NCBI GenBank assembly: GCA_018812385.1
Contig: JAHJDU010000207.1
Location: 1-10,637 of the forward strand
Source of the DNA: Pseudomonadota bacterium
Lineage (GTDB): Bacteria; Desulfobacterota; Desulfobacteria; Desulfobacterales; Desulfobacteraceae
Direction: 5' to 3'
Length of the DNA stretch: 10,637 nucleotides
Below, piece after piece: positions 1 through 7,146 of the stretch. The position numbers and the translations under genes were made by a program. The notes under the pieces are model-generated. The model did not search any database, was not told the DNA's origin, and was given only the letters and a program-made list of their open reading frames with translations. The first letter of the stretch is position 1. Each line of letters starts with the position of its first letter.

Positions 1-457
1 CACTGATACCGCCAATGGCAAACTCCAACTTGGTTTTTTCTTTGAGCATTTTTGCCTGCTCTTTTTTGGGATAATTTTCAAGGGTTCCGTCATTTTCAAT
101 TGAATTTAAAAAATGAAACCGGGTGATATTATTCTTAATGGTCTGGAAATTGGTCAGCATGCCACCCAGCCATCTGTTTTGAACATAGAATTGTTCAGCG
201 CGGTTTGCTTCGTCATAGATAGCTTCCGAGGCCTGCTTTTTTGTCCCGACAAAAAGGACGTCCTGACCATTGGCCGCCACATTTTTGATAAAATCATGGG
301 CCTTTTTGAATAATTTAACCGTCTGTTGCAGGTCAATGATATAAATCCCGTTTCTTGCACCAAAGATATACTTTTTCATCTTTGGGTTCCAGCGCTTGGT
401 CTGATGTCCGAAATGGACACCTGCTTCTAAAAGTTCTCTAATTGTAATGTAAGCCAT
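1..457 (-). CDS. rpsB: 30S ribosomal protein S2 (5' part, runs off the left edge)
   Basis: This is the first 152 codons of small-subunit ribosomal protein S2, which binds the 30S subunit late in assembly and helps hold S1. The N-terminus reads MAYITIRELLEAGVHFGHQT, followed by RWNPKMKKYIFG, then IYIIDLQQT and QNRWLGGMLTNF, all standard S2 landmarks (HFGHQ, RWNPKM, WLGG). The start ATG at 457-455 is preceded by GGAG at 466-463 with five bases of spacing. The remaining ~100 residues lie beyond base 1. The gene is read in the same direction as prmC but is separated from it by 151 bp, so it may have its own leader or promoter. tsf would be expected further on, outside the window. Identification is secure. 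Confidence 0.96.
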   Translation of the reverse strand, partial: MAYITIRELLEAGVHFGHQTKRWNPKMKKYIFGARNGIYIIDLQQTVKLFKKAHDFIKNVAANGQDVLFVGTKKQASEAIYDEANRAEQFYVQNRWLGGMLTNFQTIKNNITRFHFLNSIENDGTLENYPKKEQAKMLKEKTKLEFAIGGIS

Positions 458-608
458 TTGTTCTCCAAATTAATTAATGGTTTTTCCACCATCCAGATCA
501 TCCTTAAAATTCGACTTTTATAAAAGCACCTGATTTCCAAGTCCCTGAATGTGAGTTTTTCTTATCCAACACAAATCTTAATTCATATATCAAAAATCTT
601 TTTTTTAA
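458..608 (-). promoter_or_regulatory. rpsB leader region with small inverted repeats
   Basis: This 151-bp gap precedes rpsB. It contains a perfect 12-bp palindrome, CTTTTATAAAAG (515-526), nested in a larger possible stem (GACTT at 513-517 with AAGTC at 539-543). The TATAAA inside the palindrome could serve as a -10 box, but no good -35 is found 16-18 bases upstream. S2 synthesis is autoregulated through the rpsB leader in other proteobacteria. Whether this leader does the same is inference only. Confidence 0.25.
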
Positions 609-1496
609 TCAATCGATTTTTTTAATTAAAGCCACCCTGTTATGACCTGCCAAATCCTTTATAAAATCGATGGATTCATACTCTGTATACTGCCTTGAAA
701 TACTTTGCACCATTTCTTTTTGATCAAACCCCATCTCAAGCAAAATTGTTCCACCCGGGACAAGATAATTATGAGCGCTCTTTAAAATTGATCTGAAACT
801 ATCAATCCCGTCTCTACCCCCGTCAAGGGCAAGTATGGGTTCAAATTCTTTTATTTCAGGTTCCAGCCCTTGAATATCTCGGGTGGGAATATAGGGTGGA
901 TTTGAAACGATCAAATCAAATCTTGAATTTTCCCTCAAAGAAGAAAACCAGGAGCCTGCAAAAAAGCTTATCTTGTCTTTGGTTATTTTTTCGGCATTTT
1001 TTTTTGCAATTGCAAGTGCTGCCAAGGAGATATCGCTTGCAAAATACAAATGGCGGGGAATCGCCTTTGCCAGAGAAACAATAATCGCACCTGAACCTGT
1101 TCCCAGTTCAAGAATCATCCTGGGTCTGGAATGGCTTTGACAGGTATTTAATATTTTCAATGCTTGTTCAACAAGGGTTTCCGTATCAGACCGGGGAATT
1201 AAAACCCCCTGGGCCACCTCAAAGTCAGATTCAAAAAAACCCTTTTCCCCTGTGATATAGGCGACGGGCTCATTTTTTTGTATTCTTCTTTTAATTAAGA
1301 CCTTAAAATCGGATAATTCATTTTTCTGAAGGGGGCGGTCATACTGAAGATAAAGATCAAGCCGCTTTTTGCCAAGGCAATGGGCAAGCAGCATTTCAGC
1401 AGTCAATCTGGGGCTGTCAATGGAATGATTTTTTAAATAGGATTCTGTCCAGGAAAGAATCTTAATGATTGTCCAATCATTCAATTTTTTAGGCAA
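609..1496 (-). CDS. prmC: Release factor glutamine N5-methyltransferase PrmC
   Basis: PrmC methylates the glutamine of the GGQ motif in class-1 release factors, using S-adenosylmethionine, and so raises peptide-release efficiency. The 295-residue protein has the expected layout: a helical N-terminal substrate-recognition domain (about 1-85, with SPRLTAEMLLAH), the SAM-binding glycine motif ELGTGSG (130-136), and the catalytic NPPY (199-202, in SNPPYIP). The length is normal for the family. The first codon is TTG (1496-1494), overlapping the end of prfA by 8 bp. A second in-frame TTG (1484-1482) is an alternative. AAGGA lies only a few bases before the first TTG, so translational coupling to prfA is likely. 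Placing the enzyme directly after its substrate gene prfA is a common bacterial arrangement and supports the call. Confidence 0.95.
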   Translation of the reverse strand: MPKKLNDWTIIKILSWTESYLKNHSIDSPRLTAEMLLAHCLGKKRLDLYLQYDRPLQKNELSDFKVLIKRRIQKNEPVAYITGEKGFFESDFEVAQGVLIPRSDTETLVEQALKILNTCQSHSRPRMILELGTGSGAIIVSLAKAIPRHLYFASDISLAALAIAKKNAEKITKDKISFFAGSWFSSLRENSRFDLIVSNPPYIPTRDIQGLEPEIKEFEPILALDGGRDGIDSFRSILKSAHNYLVPGGTILLEMGFDQKEMVQSISRQYTEYESIDFIKDLAGHNRVALIKKID

Positions 1497-2553
1497 TTTC
1501 CTTTAAAGCCTTTGCCTGATTGTATGTTGTAAGCTCATCAATGATTTCCTGGATATGACCTTCCATTATAGTATCCAGCCGATAAAGAGTAAGGCCGATT
1601 CGATGATCTGTCATTCTGCCCTGGGGAAAATTATATGTCCTGATCCTGCCGCTTCTGTCCCCTGTACCAACCTGCCCTTTTCTCTCGGCAGCTCTTTTTG
1701 CATCCTCTTCTCTTACCTTGGCATCAAGGATACGGGCCTTTAGAACACCCAATGCTTTAACCTTGTTTTTATGCTGGGATTTCTCATCCTGGCACGTGGC
1801 TGTAACACCAGTTGGAAGATGGGTAACCCGTACTGCAGAATCTGTTGTATTGACTGACTGCCCCCCGGGCCCTGAAGCCCTGAACACATCAAATCTAAGA
1901 TCTGCAGGATTGATATCAATGTCAACATCTTCTGCCTCAGGAAGAACAGCCACTGTTACAGCAGAAGTATGTACCCGTCCCTGGGTTTCTGTTTCAGGTA
2001 CCCTTTGAACACGATGGGTGCCGCTTTCATATTTAAAGCAGCTGAATGCGCCCTTCCCCTTCACCAGGGTAACAATCTCTTTAAACCCGCCTGAGCTGGA
2101 AACATTTTTTTCAATAATCTCCATGGTCCAGTTTTTGGATTCAGTATACCTTGAATACATTCTGAACAAATCTCCAGCAAAAATGCCGGCCTCTTCTCCA
2201 CCGGTCCCCGCACGGATTTCAATGATGACATTTTTATCATCCCGGGGGTCTTTTGGCATCAAAAGAACATTGAGTTGGGATTTTTTCGCTTCTGTTTTTG
2301 ATTCAAGAACCGGAATCTCTTCTTTGGCCATGGCCCTTATTTCAGGATCATTATCTCTTAAAAACTCTTTTGCCTCTTTTAACTCCTCCAAAAGCCCTTC
2401 ATATTCCCTGAACTTTGGAACAATTTTATTGAGTTCCCCATGTTCGATCAAATACGCCTGGTATTTTTTTTGATCGCTTATAACAGCCGGATCACTCAAG
2501 AGATGCTCAAGCTTAATAAATCTTTCTTCAATGCCTTTTAATTTTTCTATCAT
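1489..2553 (-). CDS. prfA: Peptide chain release factor 1
   Basis: RF1 recognises UAA and UAG stop codons in the ribosomal A site and triggers peptide release. The 354-residue protein has the coiled N-terminal domain, the codon-recognition PxT-type tripeptide (PET at 186-188, in RVPETETQGR), and the catalytic GGQ loop (230-232, in RASGPGGQSVNTTDSA). GGQ contacts the peptidyl-transferase centre and is the target of PrmC, encoded immediately downstream with an 8-bp overlap. The PxT tripeptide and the TETQGR context separate it from RF2, which carries SPF. The start ATG at 2553-2551 has only a weak GAG ten bases upstream, and a terminator-like hairpin sits directly before it. The gene is therefore probably expressed by read-through from the rpmE side. 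Confidence 0.97.
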   Translation of the reverse strand: MIEKLKGIEERFIKLEHLLSDPAVISDQKKYQAYLIEHGELNKIVPKFREYEGLLEELKEAKEFLRDNDPEIRAMAKEEIPVLESKTEAKKSQLNVLLMPKDPRDDKNVIIEIRAGTGGEEAGIFAGDLFRMYSRYTESKNWTMEIIEKNVSSSGGFKEIVTLVKGKGAFSCFKYESGTHRVQRVPETETQGRVHTSAVTVAVLPEAEDVDIDINPADLRFDVFRASGPGGQSVNTTDSAVRVTHLPTGVTATCQDEKSQHKNKVKALGVLKARILDAKVREEDAKRAAERKGQVGTGDRSGRIRTYNFPQGRMTDHRIGLTLYRLDTIMEGHIQEIIDELTTYNQAKALKEIA

Positions 2554-2596
2554 AATTTAAAAACTCAAAAGGGGTTCTTTTGGTAAGACCCCTTTT
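2554..2596 (-). terminator. Intrinsic terminator or attenuator between rpmE and prfA
   Basis: Arms AAAAGGGGT (2567-2575) and ACCCCTTTT (2588-2596) form a perfect 9-bp stem with a 12-base loop. Read on the minus strand, the stem is followed by GAGTTTTT, a short T-tract. It lies 67 bases after the rpmE stop and ends 13 bases before the prfA ATG, leaving no room for a prfA promoter between them. It would end or thin transcription from rho-rpmE. Some read-through must reach prfA unless prfA has a promoter further upstream. Confidence 0.6.
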
Positions 2597-2663
2597 ATAT
2601 TACAAATTATAGAAAGTGCTAAATAGTACCCGATCCAAACCTGCTAATTGTTTCGTCCAGACA

Positions 2664-2882
2664 CTAAACAAGTTTGCTTACATCAAACCCTGCATATTTC
2701 TTGTTGAAACGGTCAATCCTTCCGGCAGAGTCAACCAGTTTTTGCTTTCCAGTAAAAAAAGGATGACACTGAGAACAAATTTCCACCTTGATATTCTCTT
2801 TTGTGGACCCAACTTCAAATGTTGCACCGCAAGCACAGGAAGCTGTTGATTCTGTGTATTTTGGATGTATATCTTTTTTCAT
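2664..2882 (-). CDS. rpmE: 50S ribosomal protein L31, zinc-binding type
   Basis: L31 is a large-subunit protein that bridges the two subunits near 5S rRNA. The 72-residue protein starts MKKDIHPKY and carries four cysteines in the zinc-ribbon pattern: C16 and C18 (SCACG), then C36 and C39 (CSQCHPFFTGKQ). It therefore belongs to the zinc-containing C+ class, not the zinc-free paralogue made under zinc starvation. The ATG has AAGGAG at 2899-2894 with 11-base spacing. The gene lies 56 bp downstream of rho, in the same direction, and is probably co-transcribed with it. A hairpin terminator follows. Length and motifs fit the family well. Confidence 0.97.
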   Translation of the reverse strand: MKKDIHPKYTESTASCACGATFEVGSTKENIKVEICSQCHPFFTGKQKLVDSAGRIDRFNKKYAGFDVSKLV

Positions 2883-2938
2883 TTTCTTTAAAACTCCTTA
2901 CCAATCCTTGTTTCAGGCTATCATTTAATTTTGTGATT

Positions 2939-4186
2939 TTATGAATTCATCAATTCAAGAAACTCTTTATTATCCTTTGTTCCTCGCATTTTTTCAAGTA
3001 AAAACTGCATGCTGTCCACAGGATTTAAACTTGACAGCAGTTTTCTTAAGATCCATACCCGGTTCAAAACCATTGGATCAAGCAGCAGTTCCTCTTTTCT
3101 CGTTCCAGATTTGTTCATATCAATGGCTGGATAGATTCTTTTATCAGCAAGTTTTCTATCCAGAACCAATTCCATATTTCCTGTGCCCTTAAATTCTTCA
3201 AATATAACTTCATCCATTCTACTCCCCGTATCAACCAAAGCAGTCGCGATAATGGTAAGACTGCCACCATCTTCGATATTTCTTGCTGCACCGAAAAATC
3301 TTTTGGGCCTGTCAAGCGCATTTGAATCCACACCGCCGGACAAAATCTTACCAGAAGGCGGCATGACTGAATTATATGCCCTTGCCAACCTTGTGATACT
3401 GTCAAGCAAAATTACGACATCATGGCCCTGCTCTACTATTCTTTTAGCTTTCTCAATGACCATCTCTGCCACTTGAACATGTCGTTCTGCCGGTTCATCA
3501 AAGGTTGAGCTGACCACTTCAGCATCTACTGATCGTTGCATATCAGTCACTTCTTCAGGACGTTCATCAATCAGGACAATCATTGGAATGATATCACTGT
3601 GGGCTTTAACCATGCTATTGGCTATATTCTGCAACAGCATTGTTTTGCCTGCTTTTGGCGGAGATACAATCAAGCCGCGCTGACCAAATCCTATGGGGCA
3701 CATCAAATCTATCACACGCATGTCATAATTGTCTGATTCAGCCTCAAGATTCATTTTCCGTTCAGGATAAAGGGGCAAGAGGTTATCAAAAAGAATGGTT
3801 TCAGCAGCAAGTTCAGGATTTTGAAAATTAACGGCCTCAACTTTAAGCAATGCAAAATATCGTTCAGAATCTTTGGGTTGTCGAACCTGACCAGAGATGG
3901 TATCTCCTGTTCTCAAATTAAACCTTCTAATTTGTGAGGGAGACACATAAATATCATCAGGACCTGGAAGATAATTATATCCAGGAGCTCTTAAAAATCC
4001 AAACCCGTCCGGGAGAATTTCCAGTGTGCCTTCACCATAAATCTGGCCGCTCTCTTCAATGTTTGCCTGGAGCAGAGTGAAAATTAAATCCTGCTTTTTA
4101 AGCCCGCCAACCCCTTTAATTTTATATTCCTTAGCAAGCTTGGTCAACTCACTAATCTTCATCTTATTCAATTCTACAAGGTTCAT
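2939..4186 (-). CDS. rho: Transcription termination factor Rho
   Basis: Rho is a hexameric RNA-dependent ATPase that loads on unstructured C-rich RNA and releases RNA polymerase. The 415-residue protein has the N-terminal helical domain (about 1-48), the cold-shock-like primary RNA-binding domain (GFGFLR at 61-66 to about 120), Walker A PPKAGKT (176-182), Walker B VVILLD (257-262), the Q-loop region LSGGVDSNAL (282-291), and an R-loop region around FKGTGN. Length is ordinary and there are no insertions of the kind seen in Actinobacteria. The ATG at 4186 has GGGAG with five-base spacing. An out-of-frame ATG overlaps it four bases upstream. A leader of roughly 110 nt separates it from the predicted promoter, which would leave room for autoregulation of the kind known for E. 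coli rho; that is inference. Confidence 0.98.
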   Translation of the reverse strand: MNLVELNKMKISELTKLAKEYKIKGVGGLKKQDLIFTLLQANIEESGQIYGEGTLEILPDGFGFLRAPGYNYLPGPDDIYVSPSQIRRFNLRTGDTISGQVRQPKDSERYFALLKVEAVNFQNPELAAETILFDNLLPLYPERKMNLEAESDNYDMRVIDLMCPIGFGQRGLIVSPPKAGKTMLLQNIANSMVKAHSDIIPMIVLIDERPEEVTDMQRSVDAEVVSSTFDEPAERHVQVAEMVIEKAKRIVEQGHDVVILLDSITRLARAYNSVMPPSGKILSGGVDSNALDRPKRFFGAARNIEDGGSLTIIATALVDTGSRMDEVIFEEFKGTGNMELVLDRKLADKRIYPAIDMNKSGTRKEELLLDPMVLNRVWILRKLLSSLNPVDSMQFLLEKMRGTKDNKEFLELMNS

Positions 4187-4304
4187 TCATTCTCCCAAAT
4201 TTTTGGTTATTTTCTTTTACAGGCTAAATTTTGTTGTTGAAGAGCACCTTTTTGAAGTCTGAAAGCCAAAAATGATATACAAACAGACATGATGTTTGAA
4301 GTTT

Positions 4305-4350
4305 ATTATATTAATGTCAAACTAATAAGGTAAAACAATTAAGTTGTCAA
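4305..4350 (-). promoter_or_regulatory. Predicted promoter(s) for rho
   Basis: On the minus strand TTACCT (4333-4328) and a consensus TATAAT (4310-4305) are separated by exactly 17 bases. A second overlapping pair, TTGACA (4350-4345, within the last coaE codons) and TATTAG (4327-4322), also has 17-base spacing. Either would start rho mRNA with a leader of about 110-130 nt. The boxes were read by eye, and no transcript evidence is available. Confidence 0.5.
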
Positions 4351-4953
4351 GAATTCTTTTTGAATTTTATCAAAGAGATTATCAACAGATTCAAAGAGTT
4401 CCGCTATTGTTCCCTTATTTATGACAACATGGTCTGCCATTGCCATTTTATCTTCCTGGGCCATTTGCAGATCCAGCATCTTTTGAGCGTTTTCTTTTGA
4501 CACCTTATCCCGCTTAGAAATTCTTTTGACAAGATCCATATCCTGGGCTGCTACAACAATCGTGACATCAAATTGCTTCTCCATGCCCAATTCAAAAAGC
4601 AGGGGCACTTCAACGGCCACTGCCTTTTTATCCTTATACATAGCATTTTCTATTTGGAGTACCATCTCGCTTAAAATTTGGGGATGTAAAATATCCTCCA
4701 TTTTTTTTCGCAGTATGGCATCATCCACAATGATATTTCGCAGCCGTGTTCTGTCCAGGGTCCCCTGTTTTTGTACCACTGACTGGCCAAACACTTCCAC
4801 GATCTTTTCAAACCCCGGCATTCCCGGTTCCACAACCTGTCTTGCTATGACATCACAATCCAGGGTAACCAGGCCAATTGTTTTAAAACACTGACAGACA
4901 AGGCTCTTTCCCGAGCCTGCCGATCCTGTAACTGCAATCCTTAAAATTTTCAT
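4339..4953 (-). CDS. coaE: Dephospho-CoA kinase
   Basis: CoaE phosphorylates the ribose 3'-hydroxyl of dephospho-CoA with ATP, the last step of coenzyme A synthesis in the cytoplasm. The 204-residue protein begins MKILRIAVTG and has the P-loop GSAGSGKS (10-17). DCDVIARQVVEPG follows, with the family aspartate of the substrate-binding motif, then HPQI and the VPLLFELGME segment typical of CoaE. The length is normal. Its ATG at 4953 has no obvious Shine-Dalgarno sequence. The gene is divergent from ndk and shares a 136-bp intergenic region with it. rho follows 152 bp downstream with its own predicted promoter, whose outer -35 lies inside the coaE stop region. Identification is secure. Confidence 0.95.
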   Translation of the reverse strand: MKILRIAVTGSAGSGKSLVCQCFKTIGLVTLDCDVIARQVVEPGMPGFEKIVEVFGQSVVQKQGTLDRTRLRNIIVDDAILRKKMEDILHPQILSEMVLQIENAMYKDKKAVAVEVPLLFELGMEKQFDVTIVVAAQDMDLVKRISKRDKVSKENAQKMLDLQMAQEDKMAMADHVVINKGTIAELFESVDNLFDKIQKEFLTT

Positions 4954-5000
4954 TATATTTAAAACATTGAGATCTGCGTACGGTTTTGTCTAAATCTAAA

Positions 5001-5031
5001 TTAGTCTGCCAGTATAAACATTGACTATAAT
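5001..5031 (+). promoter_or_regulatory. Possible ndk promoter
   Basis: A perfect TATAAT lies at 5026-5031, 58 bases before the ndk GTG. The best -35-like hexamer, TTAGTC at 5001-5006, is 19 bases away, which is long. An alternative reading is TTGACT (5021-5026) with TAGTTT 17 bases on. The region must also hold the divergent coaE promoter, for which I see only a TATACT at 5015-5010 on the minus strand with no clear -35. Confidence 0.35.
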
Positions 5032-5089
5032 ATGGCTTTATGGTAGTTTTCAAGACAATTTTTAATTATATTTTGAAAGGATTTATATT

Positions 5090-5509
5090 GTGGAAAGAAC
5101 ATTATCAATAATCAAACCCGATGGGGTTGGAAAAAACGTGATTGGCGAAGTAATCAAACGGTTTGAAACCGATGGTATTAAAATAGCTGCAATGAAAATG
5201 ATTCATCTGACAAAAACCCAGACCCAGGGGTTTTATGCCGTTCATAAAGAACGCCCATTTTTTGACAGCCTTACTGATTTTATGACTTCAGGACCTATTG
5301 TTGTCATGGTTCTTGAAGGAAAAGATGTGATAGCCAGGAACAGGAAACTCATGGGTGCCACCAATTTTGAGGAAGCAGAAGAAGGCACTATCAGAAAAGA
5401 TTATGCAACAAATATAGAAAAAAATGTTGTTCATGGTTCTGATGCACCTGAAACGGCTGCTTTTGAAATAGGGTATTTTTTCAATGCCCTGGAAATACAG
5501 AACAGATAA
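5090..5509 (+). CDS. ndk: Nucleoside diphosphate kinase
   Basis: Ndk moves the terminal phosphate of ATP to other (d)NDPs through a phosphohistidine intermediate, balancing nucleotide pools. The 139-residue protein begins MERTLSIIKPDG, with the family KPDG at 9-12. It keeps RPFF (55-58), MGATN (88-92), GTIR.DYA, and the active-site block NVVHGSDAPE with catalytic H115. In most relatives the block reads HGSDS, so the alanine is a minor variant. The start is GTG at 5090, supported by GAAAGG at 5075-5080 with nine-base spacing. It stands alone on the plus strand and converges on larE. A strong terminator lies 37 bp after its stop. Confidence 0.97.
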   Translation: MERTLSIIKPDGVGKNVIGEVIKRFETDGIKIAAMKMIHLTKTQTQGFYAVHKERPFFDSLTDFMTSGPIVVMVLEGKDVIARNRKLMGATNFEEAEEGTIRKDYATNIEKNVVHGSDAPETAAFEIGYFFNALEIQNR

Positions 5510-5546
5510 TCCACACCATTTACGTGTGACCTTCAGGTTATAAAAC

Positions 5547-5590
5547 AAAAACCGCAGTCTTAAATTTTACTTTTTAAGGCTGCGGTTTTT
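5547..5590. terminator. Bidirectional intrinsic terminator between ndk and larE
   Basis: Arms 5547-5563 (AAAAACCGCAGTCTTAA) and 5574-5590 (TTAAGGCTGCGGTTTTT) pair along 17 positions with one T/G position that can wobble in the plus-strand RNA. The loop is ten bases. A-rich and T-rich flanks give a U-tract on both strands, so it can stop ndk transcripts rightward and larE transcripts leftward. The right arm contains the last codons and the TAA stop of larE. Confidence 0.85.
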
Positions 5591-6392
5591 CATCAGGTAT
5601 CCCAGGATTCATCTTCCCTGTTTTATAACCATCTATATCAATGCTGGTATGCTCAAATCCAATCTTTGCAAAAGCGATTGAAATTTTTTGTCGGATATCT
5701 TTTTTCAAAATGGTATTAACCACATCAGGCTCAACTTCAATCCTGGCTGTTTTCCCATGACATCTCACCCGTATCTGGGCAAATCCCAGGTTCTGTAAAA
5801 AAGCTTCGGCCTTATCAACCATAACAAGAGTTTCGGCCTTTATCATTTCATTATATGGAATCCGTGTTGCCAGACAGGATTGCGAAGGTTTGTCCCAGGT
5901 TTCAAGCTCAAGTTGTCTTGAAAGCCGCCTGATATCTGATTTGGTAAACTTTGCATCTACCAAAGGAGAAAGGACACCAAGTTCTTTTGAGGCCTTTAAG
6001 CCTGGCCGAAAGTCTTTTAAATCATCTAAATTTACCCCATGAAGCAAAGAGTTAATGCCCAAGCTTTCAGCAGTCTGTCTTATCAATGAAAATACTTGCT
6101 TTTTACAATAGTAACACCGCTCCATAGTATTGCGAGCCACATCTTGATTTTCAAGAATATCCACATCAAGACAGATATGCTCAACCCCAATTGAGCGGGC
6201 GATTCTCTTTGCAGACTCAATTTCTCTTTTCGGCACAAACTGTGATGATACGGTGATGGCAAGCAATTTTTGTGGATTGACTTTTTTGGCCACGGCCAGA
6301 AGAAACGAACTGTCAACACCACCTGAAAAAGCCACTGCAAAAGAAGAGAGTTCTATTAGTCTTTTTTCCAGATCTTTAAATTTTTTCTGCAA
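5574..6392 (-). CDS. larE: LarE-type ATP-dependent sulfur transferase (PP-loop)
   Basis: LarE adenylates and thiolates the pyridinium dithiocarboxylate precursor in synthesis of the nickel-pincer nucleotide cofactor of lactate racemase and related enzymes. The 272-residue protein has the PP-loop SGGVDSS (23-29), GVNLDDLKDFRPG, and the family segment SCLATRIPY with C173, matching the sulfur-donor cysteine region. It also has a CxxC pair (C93, C96, in ERCYYCKKQ). A CxxC plus a third cysteine is the pattern reported for iron-sulfur-type LarE proteins rather than the single-cysteine sacrificial type. The start is TTG at 6392, preceded by AGGTG with seven-base spacing. It lies 15 bp after the ABM gene, likely in one operon. 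No larA, larB or larC is nearby, so the final user enzyme is unknown. Confidence 0.87.
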   Translation of the reverse strand: MQKKFKDLEKRLIELSSFAVAFSGGVDSSFLLAVAKKVNPQKLLAITVSSQFVPKREIESAKRIARSIGVEHICLDVDILENQDVARNTMERCYYCKKQVFSLIRQTAESLGINSLLHGVNLDDLKDFRPGLKASKELGVLSPLVDAKFTKSDIRRLSRQLELETWDKPSQSCLATRIPYNEMIKAETLVMVDKAEAFLQNLGFAQIRVRCHGKTARIEVEPDVVNTILKKDIRQKISIAFAKIGFEHTSIDIDGYKTGKMNPGIPDEKPQP

Positions 6393-6407
6393 TCAATTTC
6401 ACCTGAA

Positions 6408-6692
6408 TTAATGGGTATAAATCTCAAATTTGGTTTCAGCACTGGTAAGAGAATCAATCCGTTCCTGATAGGCTCTTCTTTCTTTGCTGACAAGCCATTT
6501 TGACCAGTCATCAATATGCTGCCATTTACTGATAATCAGAAGTTCACTTGCAACATCCAACCTCTTTAAGGTTTCAGCTCCGATATAGCCTTTCTGATTC
6601 AAAGCTGCACTTCTCATTTCCCGGTATAACTCTTCCAGCAGGGTTTCATTTCCAGGCGTGACCTTTCTTTTGATCAATACTGCAATAGTCAT
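6408..6692 (-). CDS. ABM-domain (antibiotic biosynthesis monooxygenase-like) small protein
   Basis: This 94-residue protein has the compact dimeric alpha/beta-barrel pattern of the ABM family: beta strand (TIAVLIKRKV), helix (ETLLEELYREMRSAAL), strand (GYIGAETL), strand (SELLIISKW), then the helix HIDDWSKWLVSKER and a final strand (KFEIYTH). The glycine-tyrosine step and the W..H.DDW segment are common in this family. Members range from quinol monooxygenases to heme-degrading enzymes and proteins with no known activity, so no substrate can be assigned. The ATG at 6692 has a strong GGGGAGG (6704-6698) five bases upstream. larE follows 15 bp later, suggesting co-transcription from the promoter at 6745-6774. 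A link to LarE function is possible but unsupported. Confidence 0.8.
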   Translation of the reverse strand: MTIAVLIKRKVTPGNETLLEELYREMRSAALNQKGYIGAETLKRLDVASELLIISKWQHIDDWSKWLVSKERRAYQERIDSLTSAETKFEIYTH

Positions 6693-6744
6693 TTTTTCCT
6701 CCCCATATATTGAATTATGGAAAAATACGGAACACCTAATGTCT

Positions 6745-6774
6745 TATATACCATATCTCACTTATTTTTAACAA
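6745..6774 (-). promoter_or_regulatory. Possible promoter of the ABM-larE operon
   Basis: On the minus strand TTGTTA (6774-6769) and TATATA (6750-6745) are separated by 18 bases, about 45-50 bases before the ABM start codon. Each box matches four of six consensus positions. It points away from the tRNA promoter at 6795-6823, so this stretch is a divergent control region. Confidence 0.4.
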
Positions 6775-6794
6775 ACTTTGAACACAGATATTTC

Positions 6795-6823
6795 TTGACT
6801 AAGAAACATGCTTAATGTATAAA
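6795..6823 (+). promoter_or_regulatory. Promoter of tRNA-Gln
   Basis: TTGACT (6795-6800) and TATAAA (6818-6823) are separated by exactly 17 bases. The expected start site near 6830 lies about 12 bases before the mature tRNA 5' end. The near-consensus boxes and position make this a convincing sigma-70-type promoter. Confidence 0.75.
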
Positions 6824-6841
6824 AATCAATCATTATTTTGC

Positions 6842-6915
6842 TGGGTGATCGTCCAACGGCAGGACTACGGACTCTGACTCCGTCAATTAAGGTTCAAATC
6901 CTTATCACCCAGCCA
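6842..6915 (+). tRNA. tRNA-Gln (anticodon CUG)
   Basis: A full cloverleaf can be folded by hand. The acceptor stem TGGGTGA (6842-6848) pairs with TCACCCA (6905-6911). The D arm is GTCC...GGAC. The anticodon stem ACGGA/TCCGT flanks the loop CTCTGAC with anticodon CTG at 6874-6876, reading CAG (Gln). The T arm is TAAGG-TTCAAAT-CCTTA. Discriminator G6912 is followed by an encoded CCA (6913-6915). The G discriminator and weak U-A first acceptor pair fit a glutamine tRNA. It has its own promoter and terminator. The accessory island with an integrase relic begins just downstream, so this gene is a plausible past integration target. Confidence 0.95.
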
Positions 6916-6924
6916 CTTAATGAC

Positions 6925-6966
6925 AAGGGTTTTCAGCTTTTCGGTTGAAAGCCTTTTTTGTTTTTA
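6925..6966 (+). terminator. Terminator of tRNA-Gln
   Basis: An imperfect stem pairs AGG.TTTTCA (about 6926-6934) with TGAAAGCCT (6946-6954), with one bulged G and a U-G pair. It is followed by TTTTTTG and TTTTT. It starts about ten bases after the tRNA CCA end and is oriented to stop plus-strand transcription. Confidence 0.65.
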
Positions 6967-7146
6967 AACTATTTTATCCATCATCTGTCCATCATTTTTT
7001 GATCATAGATTTATTTTTTTTAACCTTTCAAACCCTATCTGCAAAAGTAGCAAAAGGTATCCGGAGTTCTTCCTGATCATCCTGGCTGGGTAAAAATCAC
7101 TTTACAATCCTGATAATGATTGATAGGGCAAAAGAAGCAAAAACCC
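6967..7146. other. Stretch without recognisable genes at the island edge
   Basis: I found no reading frame with family resemblance, RNA gene or clear signal between the tRNA terminator and the methyltransferase-like relic. A 9-base inverted match to the tRNA 3' end (7083-7091) is probably chance. Degraded downstream coding sequence of the relic could lie here but is not readable. Confidence 0.4.

Noticed and set aside
2018..2473. Plus-strand open frame of 151 codons inside prfA
   Set aside because: It is fully antisense to well-conserved prfA and has no family-like motif. The same holds for similar frames inside rpsB, prmC, rho and coaE.
7083..7091. Copy of the tRNA 3' end (TGGCTGGGT, inverted) as an attachment site
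   Set aside because: It is only nine bases and in inverted orientation, while attachment sites of an integrated island should be direct repeats. It is likely chance.
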